Assembly: GCF_963576545.1 (NCBI RefSeq)
Contig: NC_083655.1
Coordinates: forward strand, 19,328,204-19,392,203
DNA: 64,000 nucleotides
Source: Limanda limanda
Taxonomy: Eukaryota > Chordata > Actinopteri > Pleuronectiformes > Pleuronectidae
Reading direction: 5' to 3'
Below, one piece after another: positions 1-13,147 of this stretch (positions are counted from its first letter, which is position 1; each line of letters begins with the position of its first letter). The notes beneath the pieces were generated by a model. The model was not told the DNA's origin. It did not search any database and saw only the letters and a list, made by a program, of their open reading frames with translations. A program made the position numbers and the translations under genes.

Positions 1-374
1 CAACAGATCAGGTTACTTTGTGAGCGGATAGTGGAGGACCCCCTACCAACCCACTCACAGAAGAACAACCTTTACTTGTGATGCGAAAATCACCACTTAA
101 TTTACCTTTGTTAACGTGTATTTTTCGAAATTGTAACATCATCCTCTGAACTAGCTGACTTGACGCACTGAGAAAAAAGGAATAGTGCGGCAGGAATTTT
201 TGGATTTGGTGTCTGATGTATGGACTCTACGTGGACAGAATAAAACTACCAGGTAGAACTGCAATGCGCCATCAATTCACCTTATACATAAGCAAGTGCA
301 CAAGCTGTCATACATTTTTTTCTTCCCTTGTAAGATGTACAACGCATGTGTCTAAATGTGCAGCCCTGTAGAGC
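1..374. other. No gene recognised
   Basis: AT-rich sequence without a coding frame or repeat I can name. Confidence 0.6.
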
Positions 375-531
375 AGATGACCGGAAAGAATAGGAAAGGA
401 CAGGAGGAGATGACATGAAAGGAAAGGGACAGGGACAGAAGGACTAAATGGGCAAAGGAGATAGGACAGGAGGACAGAGAAGGAGGCATGAGATTAAAGG
501 AAGGAGGAGTTTGGATTCAGGGGGGGGGGGG
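375..531. repeat. Purine-rich tract ending in a 12-base G run
   Basis: The plus strand is almost entirely A/G (GGAAAGG, GGACAGG, GGAGGA units) from about 375 and ends in G at 520-531. Low complexity, no gene. Confidence 0.8.
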
Positions 532-1785
532 CGACACTTGCATGTCCAGAGCGTCTCTTCCTGTGACTGAACACAACATATGAGACAGAGCATCTAAGTC
601 AAGCTATTTTATCACTTTAATGTAACAGTATTATGTGTTTGTGATGTTAGACTATTTTACCACAAGGCACAGCAACAATACAACATGACATCCAGGGCGG
701 TAGTGCCTAGTGATTATCTGTCACTCAAAGAGCGCAGGGAGGGTGTAGTAATGCATCACCATCAACTCAACAATGGCAGGAGAGGCCATGCTTTTAATGA
801 CGAGATTTCTCAGCCACATATCACTCATAGTTTTATGAGCTCAGCTGCGACTCACTCAGACACACGGTATGCTAGAGATTTTGAGTTTAAACTAGGGAGC
901 AAAGTGCATCTGATCTGTCGTGTAGTTCTTTGAAAACCAGACGTGCAGTAAGCTCGGGAAAAAAAAAAGGTTCCTGTGCATGCAGTGATGGATTTCTGTG
1001 AGCTCATATCGTGTCCCTCCTTTCCTGGCAACAACGTAAGTTAGAGGGTTGCCATCGACTGAAAGAACAGGGCATGGACATAAATCAGAAGGGGCACTTG
1101 TAAGTGTCCAAGAAACATGGATATCTGCAAGTCCCTGTGTGGCCAGAGCCTCTTGTGTGGGCCTCTGGAGATAAACGACCTGTGCCGGCCGAGCCCTCAC
1201 TGACCGGCGTGCTAAGAGATGCAGCAAAATCAAGGAAGTAGAGGATCACCTGAAGATGTGGTGAACTAGTAGCAGGGTTTATAACATGTAGGTAGAAGTA
1301 TGTGTCACACACATACACACACACACACACGCAAACACACTAAAGATTATGTAAGAATAAAATATTCAACACAAACATAAACAGAAGATTATGTAAGAAT
1401 AAAATGTACAATACAACTATCAAATGATGAATATAAGTGATTATTCATTAAAGAAAGCTCAAGTAAAAGCTATCATGTTACCAAAATTAATTTAAAAACT
1501 AGATTAACAAGACGGGTATTTAACTAAATGAAAATACCAATAGAACACTATTCATTCGAAAATGCAGTGTGTTCCACAGTTTATGGCCATTCAGTCAGAA
1601 AGTGTTTCGCAGTGTAGAATCTTTGGAATTGGCCTTGGAAAATAAAATGAAATAAAGTCTTTGATATAGGGAGAACCAAGGCCATTTAAATCTTTATAGA
1701 ATAGTAAAAGACCTAGTAAAAGCGATTCTGAATGATACAGGTGCCCACTGTGATGTGATGAGCTGTCAGGTAATGTGATCCATTG
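532..1785. other. No gene recognised; one CA microsatellite
   Basis: Short overlapping frames on both strands at 685-1330 (up to 113 codons) match nothing recognisable and lack exon context. Around 1320-1450 the phrase AGATTATGTAAGAATAAAAT occurs twice about 60 bp apart. Confidence 0.55.
1306..1340. repeat. (CA)n microsatellite
   Basis: CA repeats with a T and GCAA interruption. Confidence 0.9.
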
Positions 1786-1985
1786 TTCAAGATTCAAGAT
1801 TCAAGATTTTTATTATCGAAAGCGCAACAATAACATTAAGCAGTCGCTGGCAATGAAATGCTTGAGTCACAGGCTCTCTTCTAGCAATGCTCGAGTAATT
1901 ACAACCACAAAAAATTAAAGAGAAATAGTATAAAATAGAATATCAAAAATTTAAAATAGAAAATAAAATGTATATATCTAAAAAT
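1786..1985 (-). mobile_element. LINE 3' tail, minus orientation
   Basis: Read on the minus strand it contains a phrase like AGCATTTCATTGCCAGCGAC, then AATAAAAATCTTGAATCTTG at the end with TTGAATC repeated about three times (1788-1808). This is the familiar 3' untranslated region and short tandem tail of a fish LINE. No coding part is retained. Confidence 0.65.
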
Positions 1986-2001
1986 ATATATATATATATA
2001 C
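1984..2001. repeat. (AT)n microsatellite
   Basis: Nine AT units next to the LINE tail at 1786-1985. Confidence 0.85.
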
Positions 2002-3573
2002 AGCTCAAGCTCAAGATGTTGTGCTTGAGTTGAGACTGGCCACAGAACTAGCTGTAGTTTTCATACTGGTTGTTTTAGGTAATCCAGTAAAAGGTAATTA
2101 TGATAATCTAATTGACTAGAAGAAAGTGTGAATTATCATTTCAGTGTCTTTCTGAGTTAAATAGGTCTGACTTTGGGTAAGATAATATTACAAACTGTTT
2201 TGATGACCTTATTACAATGAGAGTTGAATGTAAGATCCACATTTATCATCACTCCTTAATGTATGACTTAAATTGTAATTTATTTGCAAAGATCAGGCAT
2301 AACCGGTTGGAGTGTTCATTTACTATTCCCACTTTTGGTTGTCTTAAAAATAATTAATAGTTAATTTAATTTAAAAAAACATATATTAATCTCAGTGAAA
2401 CAGACAATTGGAGCAAGCAGTGCATTGAGGTCATTCGTGGAATTGGCAGTTGACATAGTGATGTGATGTAAATACTATGAGAGCTGTTGTAATGAAATAG
2501 AAACCAGCTGAATAATTTTTCTTTGGGGAATGCTGCATAGGCACCCAGACTGAGTAAAAAACTATGTAAGAGTTAAATAGGAACTAAACAAGGCTCAAAC
2601 ATGGTCAGAGACATGCCCACTTCTCTGATTAAGTATAGCCACATTGTTTAAAGCCACAATTATTTTGTCATTTACAACTTGCAGTTGTGTGTTTGTGTTG
2701 GTTAAATGAGGAAACAGTTACCAAGGAATGGTGCCTGCAGTCATTTAACCCAGAAAAATGCAGATTGGATTTCTTGACAGGTTTGACCATTGCAATTTTA
2801 AAAGCAGTGAGGCAAAGGCCTTGGAGAGTTTCCTCCCCAAGCAGTGAGGCAAAGGTGAGGAAACTAGATTGTTATTCATGTTGCTGCTTTGGTTGGAATA
2901 AAGTATAAAACACTGCTCTGCTGCTAAATAATTCAACAATGGCATCTTCTAACATCAGCTATTAAGCTGGAGGTTCATGGGAAGGGAGTTTTGGAGTAAA
3001 AATTTGTAAAAATGTCCTATGCTGGCTCTGGTTTTACATGTAGCCAGAGATCAGTTTCTTACATCTCTTTTCTGATTATTGTAGATAAAAAACATAATTT
3101 GCATCCCTTTCCCTTGACTTAGCTTTTTGACCATTTCTGTTCAGTTTACAAACTGCAGTGCTTCTCTATGGTGATTTCGAGAATTAGTTGTCTTTTTACA
3201 TTATTTTTGGAGAAACTGCATCTAATGAATCTTAATTAATCTTTGCAAACACAAGGTCAGTGACTCTGCCAGCAACTTAATTGATAATGTAGCACTTCAC
3301 ACCAACAGTCTTTGGACTAAGGCATTTGCTGTAAAATCAAAAGTCTTAAATAAGACACATGCATTGATCAGAAACTGGTTCAGTGAATTGTCAAGATGGT
3401 GCACTCTTGGTTCTTCCTTAAGAAGACTGACACTGGCAGCAAGATCCCAGTCTTGAAATTATACAGATTAAAATGATTTCATCATCACCTGCAAGAACAT
3501 TGGACATTTAGTCATAAAACTCAGATAAAAAGTTACTGTCTTGTTATAGGGGCTGATGGTCACAGTAAGTTTT
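2002..3573. other. No gene recognised
   Basis: AT-rich, apparently unique. The phrase AGCAGTGAGGCAAAGG is duplicated at about 2803 and 2838. Confidence 0.55.
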
Positions 3574-3720
3574 GACTAGGGATGTAAGAATTCACTGATA
3601 TGAATCAGAAATCTGCTTTAATGAAAACTATGCGATAACATCTATATGCGGAGCCCAGGATCAATCTAAATGTACTATGAGCCACTCGATAGTTTTTAAA
3701 AACAGGGCATTATCCATTAA
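3574..3720. mobile_element. Possible DNA transposon end (CTAGGGATGTAAGAATTCAC)
   Basis: ACTAGGGATGTAAGAATTCA followed by 'GATATGAATCAGAAATC' resembles the CTAGGGATGTAACGATTCAC-type end of a dispersed fish element. No second end is seen. Confidence 0.35.
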
Positions 3721-6700
3721 ACAGCAATTTTTTTTAATGGTAAAGCTTCAATCTGCCATGACCTTATCTCCAGGCACTGAGCGGTCTTATATTTGTGTTT
3801 CTGTTGAAGGCTGTCCCTGCAGTCTGAAAATACACATTGCGTTGGAAAAGACCTTCTTAAAAGCTTCAAACAGTTGCTAGAAGTAGTTTCAGCTGGAAGA
3901 CTCACAACCCATCCTCCCCTCTGTTAATCCAATATGAGGTTATCTTGAAAACCATGCACTGTGATGTATGAAACCGTTTGCTCAGGACACTTATCACATG
4001 GTTGAGTCATGCCAAGTGTGGTGACAGTGTAATCCTGCACAGACGTGGTAAATGCATTGCTAGCAGTGTTGACACAGGGAAGTTAAGTGCTCCGACAGCT
4101 ATACCAGTTTAGAGCAGAGCATCCGTGACGTTTTGAGGTACTTAGTCTCACAGAGTCCTCCCACTGCGTGAACTGACTGGCACTGTGGGTCAACGGGGAT
4201 GTTCTACACACAAATGTTCTTCAGACTTCAGATTGTTGTGGAAAACCAACATAAGCACAAGGTGAACCTGATCTTATTTTGAAAAACAGCCAAACATTTC
4301 TGTAATGCAACGTTGATCTGAGTGGCTCGGTTTGCAGCTCTTTGTCTGACAATTGCAAAGCACCTGGAAACACAAAACAGACACGCAATTGTACTCATTT
4401 GTCATTGCGGCATCCACTGGCTTCTGAGGAAATTTGTGGATAATGTGCCTCACATTACGCACTGCATTCACACCATTTCATCCATCACCGATACTGACTT
4501 CCACACCTCATTGCATTTATTATTATTCTTTAATACATTTCAGTTTGTTTTTTCGTAGTTTGAGATGCATCTTTTGTCTTTGTTGGGGCCCGTGAGCCAC
4601 CTTGACTAAACTGGGAGATCATTCATTTCGAGACATATGCAGGGAATATTGTGTTAGTGGGATAATGTGATGTGTTATGCACTGTACTATTTTCTGTTGA
4701 GTTAATCTGGTTAAGTTTAACACTTTGCATGCACGAGAGCACTTATTCCTGTTTAATTGGCCGTGTGCTGCAAAACTCGTTTGACGGGAAGACTTTGGCT
4801 CTCAGATACAGTATAACTGTTTTCACCAGGTGAGGTATTCCCTCGTGTCTGTTACATAGTCAGCATAATGTGGTTGCTGTGCTGTGAGGGATGCACAATG
4901 AGATGTTGAGTTTAGGTGTATTTTTGAAATGCATTTTATCTCGGAGGCAGTGACTAAAGAGACAAGTTTCTGGTCAGCAGCTGTTGTGTCTGGCTGCAGA
5001 TACTGGCTGAGGCAAAGCGTTGATCCACCTCTGTGTGGATTACCTGAAGGATTGGTTCCCCCGGTACAATTTGCAGTGTCACCTCTTTGAGTTCCATCGA
5101 CGGGTGGCGGAGTGGGTTTTTATGGCAAGTGCTTGCTTGTCCTCATTTCTCCTTTTTAGGCCACCTGGCTAATCCTATACAAGTACCAACCACCACGCCT
5201 CAAGGAGAAGAGGACGGAATTAAGTGGTGAGATACTTGGGGATTTAGAGAGGTAAGAAGCTCTGTTTGTAAAATATGAATTCAAATAATTTTTAGCAAGG
5301 TATTTGCAAGTGTATCTAATTAGTAAAGCTTCAAGACCAATTGTGTCTTCACTAGATGCACAGCTAGACACTGCTATTATGTTTCCCGTTGTCATTGCAG
5401 GAGCCAATCAGCGTTCAGTTCTACAATATGGACCCAAACTTTGTCCAGTCAGATGTTCCGCTCAGACGGAAAACAGCTCATCACCATTGAAGCAGTTAGC
5501 TGCTGCAGATTGTTGTTCGTGTTCCTGACTGACAGTGTTTGAATGTTAACGATTGGACACATGTTTGAGTATAATGGACACAACAGAGTTAATTGGAAAT
5601 AATTGGACTGTGAGTTCAAGTGGAAGGTTTGCCATTTTAAGTGCATCAACTAGGTAAAGAGAAGCGCAATTGCCCTGAGCAATTTTATCTCATTCACTCT
5701 CAACCATGTTCATGTCAAGCAGGGAGAAGCAGAGAAGTGTCAGCAGCAATGACAAGTCAAGGAATTATGTCATATAGGAAAACATATCGAGTGGAAATTT
5801 ATTGCTTTCAGGGCTAATCTCTAAAGAGACTGCTCTGATGTACAAGATGAGGTCACATGCCCAATTGGGGAAACTGTATCCCTTTTATATTTGACTATTG
5901 CTACTAATAAGCTTGTACTGTAGGAAAGTAATTAGTGGAATTGGAGTTAACAAATAAAGTTTAAAAATTCTTGAAAGTCTTTTCACTTTCCTAAAATTAC
6001 CAGCACAGTTTGTACAGGCCATAATAGAATTCCTCACCTTGGTGTCCCTTCTAACTCCACATTACAGTTTAACAGTGTGAAAATAATTTGGTCCCACATA
6101 ACACATCCCCTACTCAGTAATGAACAAGGATCCAAACATGGAGCCGACACCGCAAATTAAATTATTCCATCTGACTCCTTAATGTGGCGCCTAACTTCAG
6201 AGACTGAAGCACTTTTGCCAGTAGGCTGGGCCAGTAATTAGGATGCATCGCAGAGCTTCTATTCACCTCCTTAATTGATCCTCTGACATTCTACAGATTG
6301 CCGCAAAACCTGAAATCTGAAAATACCAGCGCAGCAGGGCGTGCTGGGACGACTCCTGCCACCCACACACCACTGACTTAAAATGTGAGAAGGCAGACAT
6401 AGGGAATAGTAGAGGAAATTAATGTAGAAAGCTTGGTTGAACATTCTTGATCTTCATCCAGAATATGGTTGAGGTGGTCAAGTAGCCAAAAATCCTGGAC
6501 AAAATATTTGTGTGTTTATTTTTTCTTTACAATTAAAGTTGATCTTCACTAAAGAGATAACCAAAACTTGTAATTTCCATGATTTATCTTCACACATTTA
6601 AATACTGGTGTCTGCTGTGTTCATAGTAATGTTGTAGAATGCTCTGATGTTGTCTTTCAAGTTACAAGTCAAAATGACTATAATTTGTTCAGGTAGTGGT

Positions 6701-7342
6701 TCATTAAAATGTACATGATTTAGTTCAGAGTGTGTAAAGTTGTTTGATTATCAAATTGTCATTTAAACTAATACTTTGTATTACAATGGACACTGTACAT
6801 ATTATATGCCCTGGGTCCAGCCTTTGGTGCAGAGAACAGTCAGGAGATTTTAATATGATATAACATATAACATGTATTCAGGTATTTTGATTTATTGTAT
6901 GTTATTGAAAAATATATTGAAAAGTATCATATTCCTGAAATTCTACATTGTATCAATGGGCCATATCATACACCTTTTTCGGACTGATGCAGCTGTTAAT
7001 AAACTTGAATCCATCTGATCAACCATTGGATACCTGTCTTAAAATGAGGCATGGTCAGGTGCACTGTTGACACATTTCATTATTATTTTATAGGAGCATT
7101 ACAAGACAATAATATATGCATCTCTATTGGCGGGTGCTCATCGCACCTACACTCTAACTCTGTTTAATTTGTGCACAAGCAGATCTTTGTACTGTGTAAT
7201 GAAAATTCTGGCAAACCTGGATTTATAATATCCGTCTGCCGAGGTGAAAGCTCTCCTGGCTTTGAAAGGGAATGAGACATCACACTCTCAAATGGTTCAT
7301 TGCAAGTTGCACCTTAAGACCGACCCATGATTATAAAGAGAC
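3721..7342. other. No gene recognised
   Basis: Apparently unique sequence with only short chance frames. The stretch around 6160-6350 is less AT-biased and TAATTA-containing, but I cannot say whether it is conserved. Confidence 0.5.
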
Positions 7343-7345
7343 TAA

Positions 7346-7771
7346 AGGCCGGCGCATGCTTCTGCGTTTTCAGGGGCCCGCAAGCGTAAGAGCCCTTCCG
7401 GGCCCCTTACGTGCTTACGTATCCCTTCTTACGTGCTTACGTGTGCACCCAATTTTTCTAACAAGACGGCAAAGCTCCGCAAGAAACCACGAAAGATTTA
7501 GAAGAACGAATATGGACCAAATAGAAGAGCGTTTGGCAGAAGAGATCCAAAAGTATATCCACTAGTATAACACGTCACTGACCGGCGGATTTGTCCCCAG
7601 AAAAAGGCTCTGAGGAGCCGCCGTGGCGATGTAAATAAACAGTCGACGACGACTGCCACACACGATGCTTCGCATCAAGCGCACCACTTGGGGAACCATA
7701 AATCAAAACGAGTTCGTCTACACAGCGGCGTGAAAAGCCGCAGACGCCGTTGCAGAAGCATGCGCCGGCCT
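7346..7771. mobile_element. PIF/Harbinger-type MITE with TAA target duplication
   Basis: A 20-bp perfect inverted repeat, AGGCCGGCGCATGCTTCTGC, bounds 426 bp. The trinucleotide TAA sits on both sides (7343-7345 and 7772-7774), fitting the TWA target preference of PIF/Harbinger elements. The interior is markedly GC-richer than its surroundings, with tandem-like TTACGTGC repeats near 7405-7445. Short open frames inside are not recognisable, so it is a non-autonomous element. Confidence 0.88.
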
Positions 7772-7774
7772 TAA

Positions 7775-7985
7775 GGCCCAATCCCATTTCACCCCTTTGG
7801 CCCTATCCCTTTTTTTTGCACTTTTAAGTGTAGGGGTAGGCTGTCCCAATACCTGTTGGGACGGAGGGGAAGGGCCAGTGCTCATGGCTTTATAGCGCTC
7901 TAAAAGGAGATTTTTCCAAATCACATTTCCAACAGAGGGCTAGGACAATTTCGCAGAATGCCTTGGATCATTAAATAGCCCCTAG
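7775..7985. mobile_element. Possible partial DNA transposon next to the Harbinger MITE
   Basis: Sequence starting GGCCCAATCCCATTTCACCC directly right of the MITE resembles the end of a dispersed fish DNA transposon. It includes a near-palindromic GTCCCAATACCTGTTGGGAC at about 7843-7862. No matching opposite end was found. The MITE may have inserted at its edge. Family unassigned. Confidence 0.35.
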
Positions 7986-8759
7986 AGTTTTTTTGCCTCT
8001 TGTGTGTAACGAGTTCTCCTTCCAGGTCTGTGGAAGTGATTTTCCGATGCAGGTCTTACTCTTGCTTGGCAGCACCTGAAATCTCACTGAAATCTTCTCG
8101 GATACGGATATCTTGCACCACCACCAGGTGAAGCTCTTTGAGTGGATAATTAGACTGAAGTCCGTTCATCACTTTGCTCCAGACTGAGACATCTCATCTA
8201 TTGGATTAACATAAAACTTTGTCGAAACATTCATATGCCTCAGAAGACATTTCCTCATTCGTCACTTAAATGATTTTGATTGAAAACTCTTAACAACTGA
8301 TGGACACATAAAATTTAAAACAGATATATAAGTCTGTCCCCAAGACGAATTGTTACAATGAATAACAATATTAAGCAATAAATTACTTTGTTTTCAATTT
8401 GTTTTGTCGAGTGATTATTTAATGTATGATCAAACGCCTTCAAATTCAATCCGTGTCAACATTCCAGTCCCACAGATTCACTGGCTGTGCTTGCTGTAGT
8501 ATCTTTGTTTCTCCATAATGTAATTTTATTATGGCTGTTTCTGTCTACTGTGGACATATGGAGTTACATGTACTTCTGCTCAGGATGAGACTTTCCTGTT
8601 GTGTCCAACAGCTGTAGAAATAATGTTCACCATCTTCATTTATTTACTTACTTTCTGCTCTTTTGACACAGGTTTGTTGCTTTCACTTTTCTTATCTGCT
8701 GAGGATGTTTTCGTATTCCAAAATATGAGATATGCACAAAACAAAATGTAACACGAGTT
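7986..8759. other. No gene recognised
   Basis: No frame, RNA gene or repeat identified. Confidence 0.5.
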
Positions 8760-8991
8760 ATGCACTTCAATCCATATTTCAATCACTACATACCACTCAA
8801 ACTTCCTCAAATGCATACATCATTTTGTATTGTCCTTACTGTTTGTATTGCCTATTCTATATTCTGTTTGTGTACTTGTAGTCTACTTATCTTATTCCCA
8901 TGCTGCACCTTACCCCGTTTTGCTGCTGCAATGATCCAATTTCCCCACAGGGATCAATAAAGTTTCATCTCTCTTATCGAGGTATCAAGAG
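8760..8991 (+). mobile_element. LINE 3' tail, plus orientation
   Basis: T-rich sequence leading to 'TGCTGCTGCAATGATCCAAT', 'TTCCCCACAGGGATCAATAA' and 'AGTTTCATCTCTCTTATC' is the typical 3' end of a fish LINE (CAATTTCCC..GGGATCAATAAAGT). Only the non-coding tail is seen. Confidence 0.65.
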
Positions 8992-9539
8992 GTTTCAGTT
9001 ATCTTGGCGGCTGTCTCATAGTGAAGGACACAAGTTCTCAAAAGGGAACTGTAATATCTGTTCGATCACTTCAAGTGGGAAGGACAAATGAGATGCATGT
9101 CTGTCCCTACACTCTTCCGTCATCACGATATGTGAAAGTTATATTATTCCCTCCTTTCAGGAGATTAGTACAGCAGTCCGAATGAATTAATGGCCTCTTC
9201 AGATACTTCCATAAACCATCAGTATTGTACTGTGGCCATGATGTACATCTTTCAGTGCTTATATAAGGCTGATAATCACACAGTACAGAATACTTCAGGT
9301 ATCTTCCATGTTTACTGACAGTGTATTGTTAGTGAATAAGAAATCAAAGTGAACACTTGAAAGACTCTTATTCACATTTTCAAGGCCAGACTGTTCTATT
9401 CAAGCTCATAGAGGATAAAGCATATGCTGTCGGCTCCCTCGTCAGAGACATTATTTCTACAGCTTTTGGACACAATTCTTTTTGCCTTTTTGATGTGGGT
9501 CAGCCAAGTCTCATTAGGTAAATTATTACCTGTGTTAGC
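8992..9539. other. No gene recognised
   Basis: Nothing identified between the LINE tail and the transposon fragment. Confidence 0.5.
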
Positions 9540-9700
9540 GATGTCACGATACCAAACATTTTGTAGTCGATACTGATACCTTCAAATGTCCCACAATTCT
9601 CGATACCCAATTCGATACCACAGCAAAAAAAACATGAATCCCATTTACTTTAACACACAATCCTTTATTAAATTATTTGAACATACAAAAAACTAAGTGG
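9540..9700. mobile_element. Fragment of a DNA transposon (GATGTCACGATACCAAA end)
   Basis: Starts GCGATGTCACGATACCAAAC and continues with 'CGATACTGATACC', 'CGATACCCAATTCGATACC', an AT/GC-mixed end seen in high-copy fish elements. The other end is not found, so it is probably truncated. Superfamily uncertain (hAT suspected). Confidence 0.5.
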
Positions 9701-12053
9701 ATTTGTAGCCTTCAAGTAATATATAAAAAGACTGTTAGCATTACTACTCAGAACAGTGGCCTAAAGGAATATTATCAGGTATAGCTCAATGAAAAAAGTA
9801 GAGGCTGCAAAGGCAATGTACTGACACACACACATACACACATGCACACGCACACACACACTTCAATTTGATGTCCCTCCCCCTCTGTGCCGGTCAACAG
9901 TGATTCTGCTCCTCTCCAATCACCCACATTCAGAACCGATCTCGGCAATAACCCGCTGACCACACATCCATGTTCCTGGATGAATTGAGCAACGTCCCTT
10001 CACAAACAGCTTCTCTCAGATTCTCTCCTGTCCGCAGGAGTGTGCATACGTCTGCTTGTCTTTGTCGCTCTGTTAAGTAACGTGTCTCATAAACACTAAG
10101 CAAACACAAAGCACTGCAGGTGTCCTAAGAAACCTCTGTGCTATGACGTGTTCAAGCCAACTAGCAAAGTGAGTGTAGGCCAGCAGGAGCGAGGAGGGAG
10201 AGGACATGCGGCAGGGTAATAGGGCAAAGTACAAGGACACCAGACATTTAACGTTGGCCTGCCCCACTCCAGAAACAGTGGTGGCAACCATCCTGCAGCT
10301 GCAGGTCGGTTCCTCCAGTACTGCTTGGACTTGATAATAAAGAATGGGTTCTTGTGAGATCCCAAAACTGTGTGTAAGATAGTGTTTACATCCTTAATGT
10401 GGGGTTGGTCATTTCTTTTTGAAACACTTAATTAGTTAAAATTCTCTTCACGTTCCAAAAATCATTTATAAATAGTTGTTTTACAGGACTGAAATAAATA
10501 TTATTCAGTCTGAATGAAATCATTGATTGGAGCATCTGTTTGTCACTAACCAACCTGCCTGCTCATACCCTGACCATGCTCTTAATGCCGTGACTTGAGT
10601 CTTTGGACATTCACGGCTGAAGCAGTTATGATAGTCAGAGGTTAGTGAGCAAGCCTGCTGTTGATGGTTTATTTTAGAATAATCAACCCAAGCTTTAACT
10701 AAGGAGTCTATCATTGGCATCATAGGCGTCACAGTAGCTGACATACACCTCCTAAAAATGTTACCGTCTGGAAATTGTAAGAAATGCAACTGGTCTCTTT
10801 GGCTGCTGTCTGTGATTATTCCCGCAAGCTTCTGTTTGTAGTTGTGTTGCATCAGTGTTTCACCATTCAGCAGTCTCCATCACAGCAAATTAAGGAAAAT
10901 AAAGACTGCAATTGCTTGGAAGAGCCATTTGATAATAAAGCAAAGTAAATTGTCACAACTTTCACATGTTTCACATTATGGCTGGGACAAGGTAAGCACA
11001 GTTACTGTGGAAAATAGATGTAAATGGTCTTAGTGCATAAGGTACATCAACCTCCTCCCCGCAGCTTATTACATTTTTATCACACATTGCACAACAAACA
11101 AGATCCAAATCAAAACATAATGTGTAAGTGTAAATTATAAGAATCAAAAAGAGTAAAATTAAATGGGAACGAATTCAACCAAAAATTTAAAGTGAGCCGA
11201 GTGAGAGAGGTCTGGTGAGCATTAATGTGGCTTGAGTCCACTCTGTTATAAAGTTTAGCTCATGGATGTTAATGGTCAATTAAATGAAGAGAAAAGGCTG
11301 CACTGTGTGATTTGTTGACCCTCACTGCACCATGGAAACAGTAGTTTCGGAGAATCACTGGGTTGCACCTTCAGATTAACAACCAAAGTGAGGTTACCAC
11401 CAGGGAGGATCCTCTGAGGGAGCTGAAAACTGAATTCTTCAGTGTTTAGGCCTGCGTTGAGTTGTGTGTCTGTCGGGGAAAAAAAGATTATGTTGTTTGT
11501 AAAAGCCCCAGAAGCCAAGGTGCTACTTCACAGTGTACATAAAATACTCAGTGTACTGAGGAATTGTCTTAATATGTCTCAAATTTCCACCACTGACTTA
11601 GCAGTCAAACAAAATAGAAGAGGTTGGAGACCTCTTGGTAATGCTGCAGTGTTTATTGATGTGTATATTTGTGTGTGTAATGCAAATACGAATAATAATC
11701 AGTCCACACAAGCAGAGAGTAGAGGTGAATTTGTGAGTAATTCTGATGCTAAAAAATGATGCCAAATGTGAAAAAAATCAAAACACAAAGATCAATCTTC
11801 CACTGGTAGACAAATAAAGACAACATCAAAGTAGATCAAAGTATAAAACAATGTTTTTTTCTTCCCCATGAATGCCTGCAGGAATAATGAGGAGGCAGAG
11901 AAGTGTATGTGTTGCTTTCACTCATGAGTGAGTGTATGAGTGTTCTTTTGAGGAACGCTAACTGCATGTAGCTGAAATAATAACAAATTCTCAGAGAGAG
12001 AGTTTTCTTTTCCTCAATAAACACAATTCAGTTTGGTATTTCAGATGCTTGTA
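9701..12053. other. No gene recognised; CA microsatellite at 9823
   Basis: The part up to about 10100 may still belong to the transposon fragment starting at 9540. Frames of 105-110 codons (10520-10852 minus, 11442-11759 plus) show no recognisable domain. Confidence 0.5.
9823..9861. repeat. (CA)n microsatellite, interrupted
   Basis: CA repeats broken by T, TG and CG interruptions. Confidence 0.88.
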
Positions 12054-12563
12054 GGCTGTGTCCTAAATCACTCACTAATCACCCAATAGACCACTATACA
12101 GTGAGTTCACCAGTTTGAAGGGCTGTCCAAACGTTGTCATTATTCATACCCTACATAGTGCACTCATTTTTTTCCTCAATGCATTGTGAAAAGTAGTGTA
12201 CAACCGATGGTAAATAACCAAAAAATATACACCATCATGCATTGTGCTCGTGGCGGAAAGATGATAGGAGAGAGGGCAACAGGAATGGGCTAGCCTGTTC
12301 TACAAATCTAAATAAGAGTGGAGCAGCACATCAAAGCACATCACAGAGACACACAAGTTTATTTTCTACATTTAAAGATGTTCAGCTAACGTTTTTTTTT
12401 TTAACCTAGAAGTATTAATACCAACTGCAAAATTAAAAACTTCTTATGAGATTACCCCTGACGTTGTTTTTGTTCCCTACACCCTTTCCTTGTAGTTCTC
12501 AATATAGATCTCTATATAGAGAAGAAGGTGTTAGTGAGTAAGTGGGTGATTACAGACACAGCC
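12054..12563. mobile_element. MITE with imperfect terminal inverted repeats (GGCTGTGTC ends)
   Basis: The left end reads GGCTGTGTCCTAAATCACTC and the reverse complement of the right end reads GGCTGTGTCTGTAATCACCC. This gives 9 perfect bases and then an imperfect match over about 24-30 bp. The interior has the 'CACTATACAGTGAG / ATAGTGCACT' pattern typical of a non-autonomous element common in fish. No coding sequence. Flanks show no convincing TSD, so the superfamily (hAT or other) is left open. Length 510 bp. Confidence 0.72.
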
Positions 12564-12601
12564 ATGGGGTTAGGTTGTTACCGCCCCTAGTTCTTGTTAT
12601 A

Positions 12602-12642
<41 letters not shown>
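12602..12642. repeat. (GT)n microsatellite
   Basis: About 20 GT units, nearly pure, 38 bp right of the MITE at 12054-12563. Confidence 0.93.
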
Positions 12643-12644
<2 letters not shown>

Positions 12645-13009
12645 TGATGGCTGTGGCTCTCCAGTATCTGCTTTCTACCAATTCACCTGTGCACCTGCTA
12701 CTCATCACTCATCAGCCACCCAAGCTGCTGCAGTACTTCAGACCTGGATCTTCTCTCCAGTCGCCACTTGATCGTTCACTTTACGCTTGACGTACAAATG
12801 TTATGCCCAAGTTTCTCGATTAGTCTTGTGTGTCAACCCTCTGCGGCTGCTGATGCCCACTCTCTCTCCAACTGCCTGCGCTGCTTCACCTTTCTGCTCT
12901 CTGCTTTCAGTACCTTGCAAAAATAAATACATATTTCCGAACAAATGTGGGAATGAATGAAAAGTTCTGTGTCAGAGTGAAATAGGGAGATTGAGGGTCG
13001 GTGCTGAAT
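12643..13009. other. No gene recognised
   Basis: Short chance frames only. Confidence 0.5.
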
Positions 13010-13147
13010 GGAAGAAGTATTCAGATATTATATTTCAGTAAGTGTAACATCACAACCATGTGAAAATACTCCATTATAAGTAAAAGTCTTCCACCAAAGG
13101 AAAAGTACATAACTATTGACAACATTAAACTTAGATTAAAATCCAGA
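13010..13147. repeat. Dispersed teleost repeat (GGAAGAAGTATTCAGAT)
   Basis: Begins GGAAGAAGTATTCAGATATT, then 'GTGAAAATACTCCATTATAA' and 'GTAAAAGTCTTCCACCAAAG', a phrase order I recognise as a very common short repeat of fish. No coding. Confidence 0.65.
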
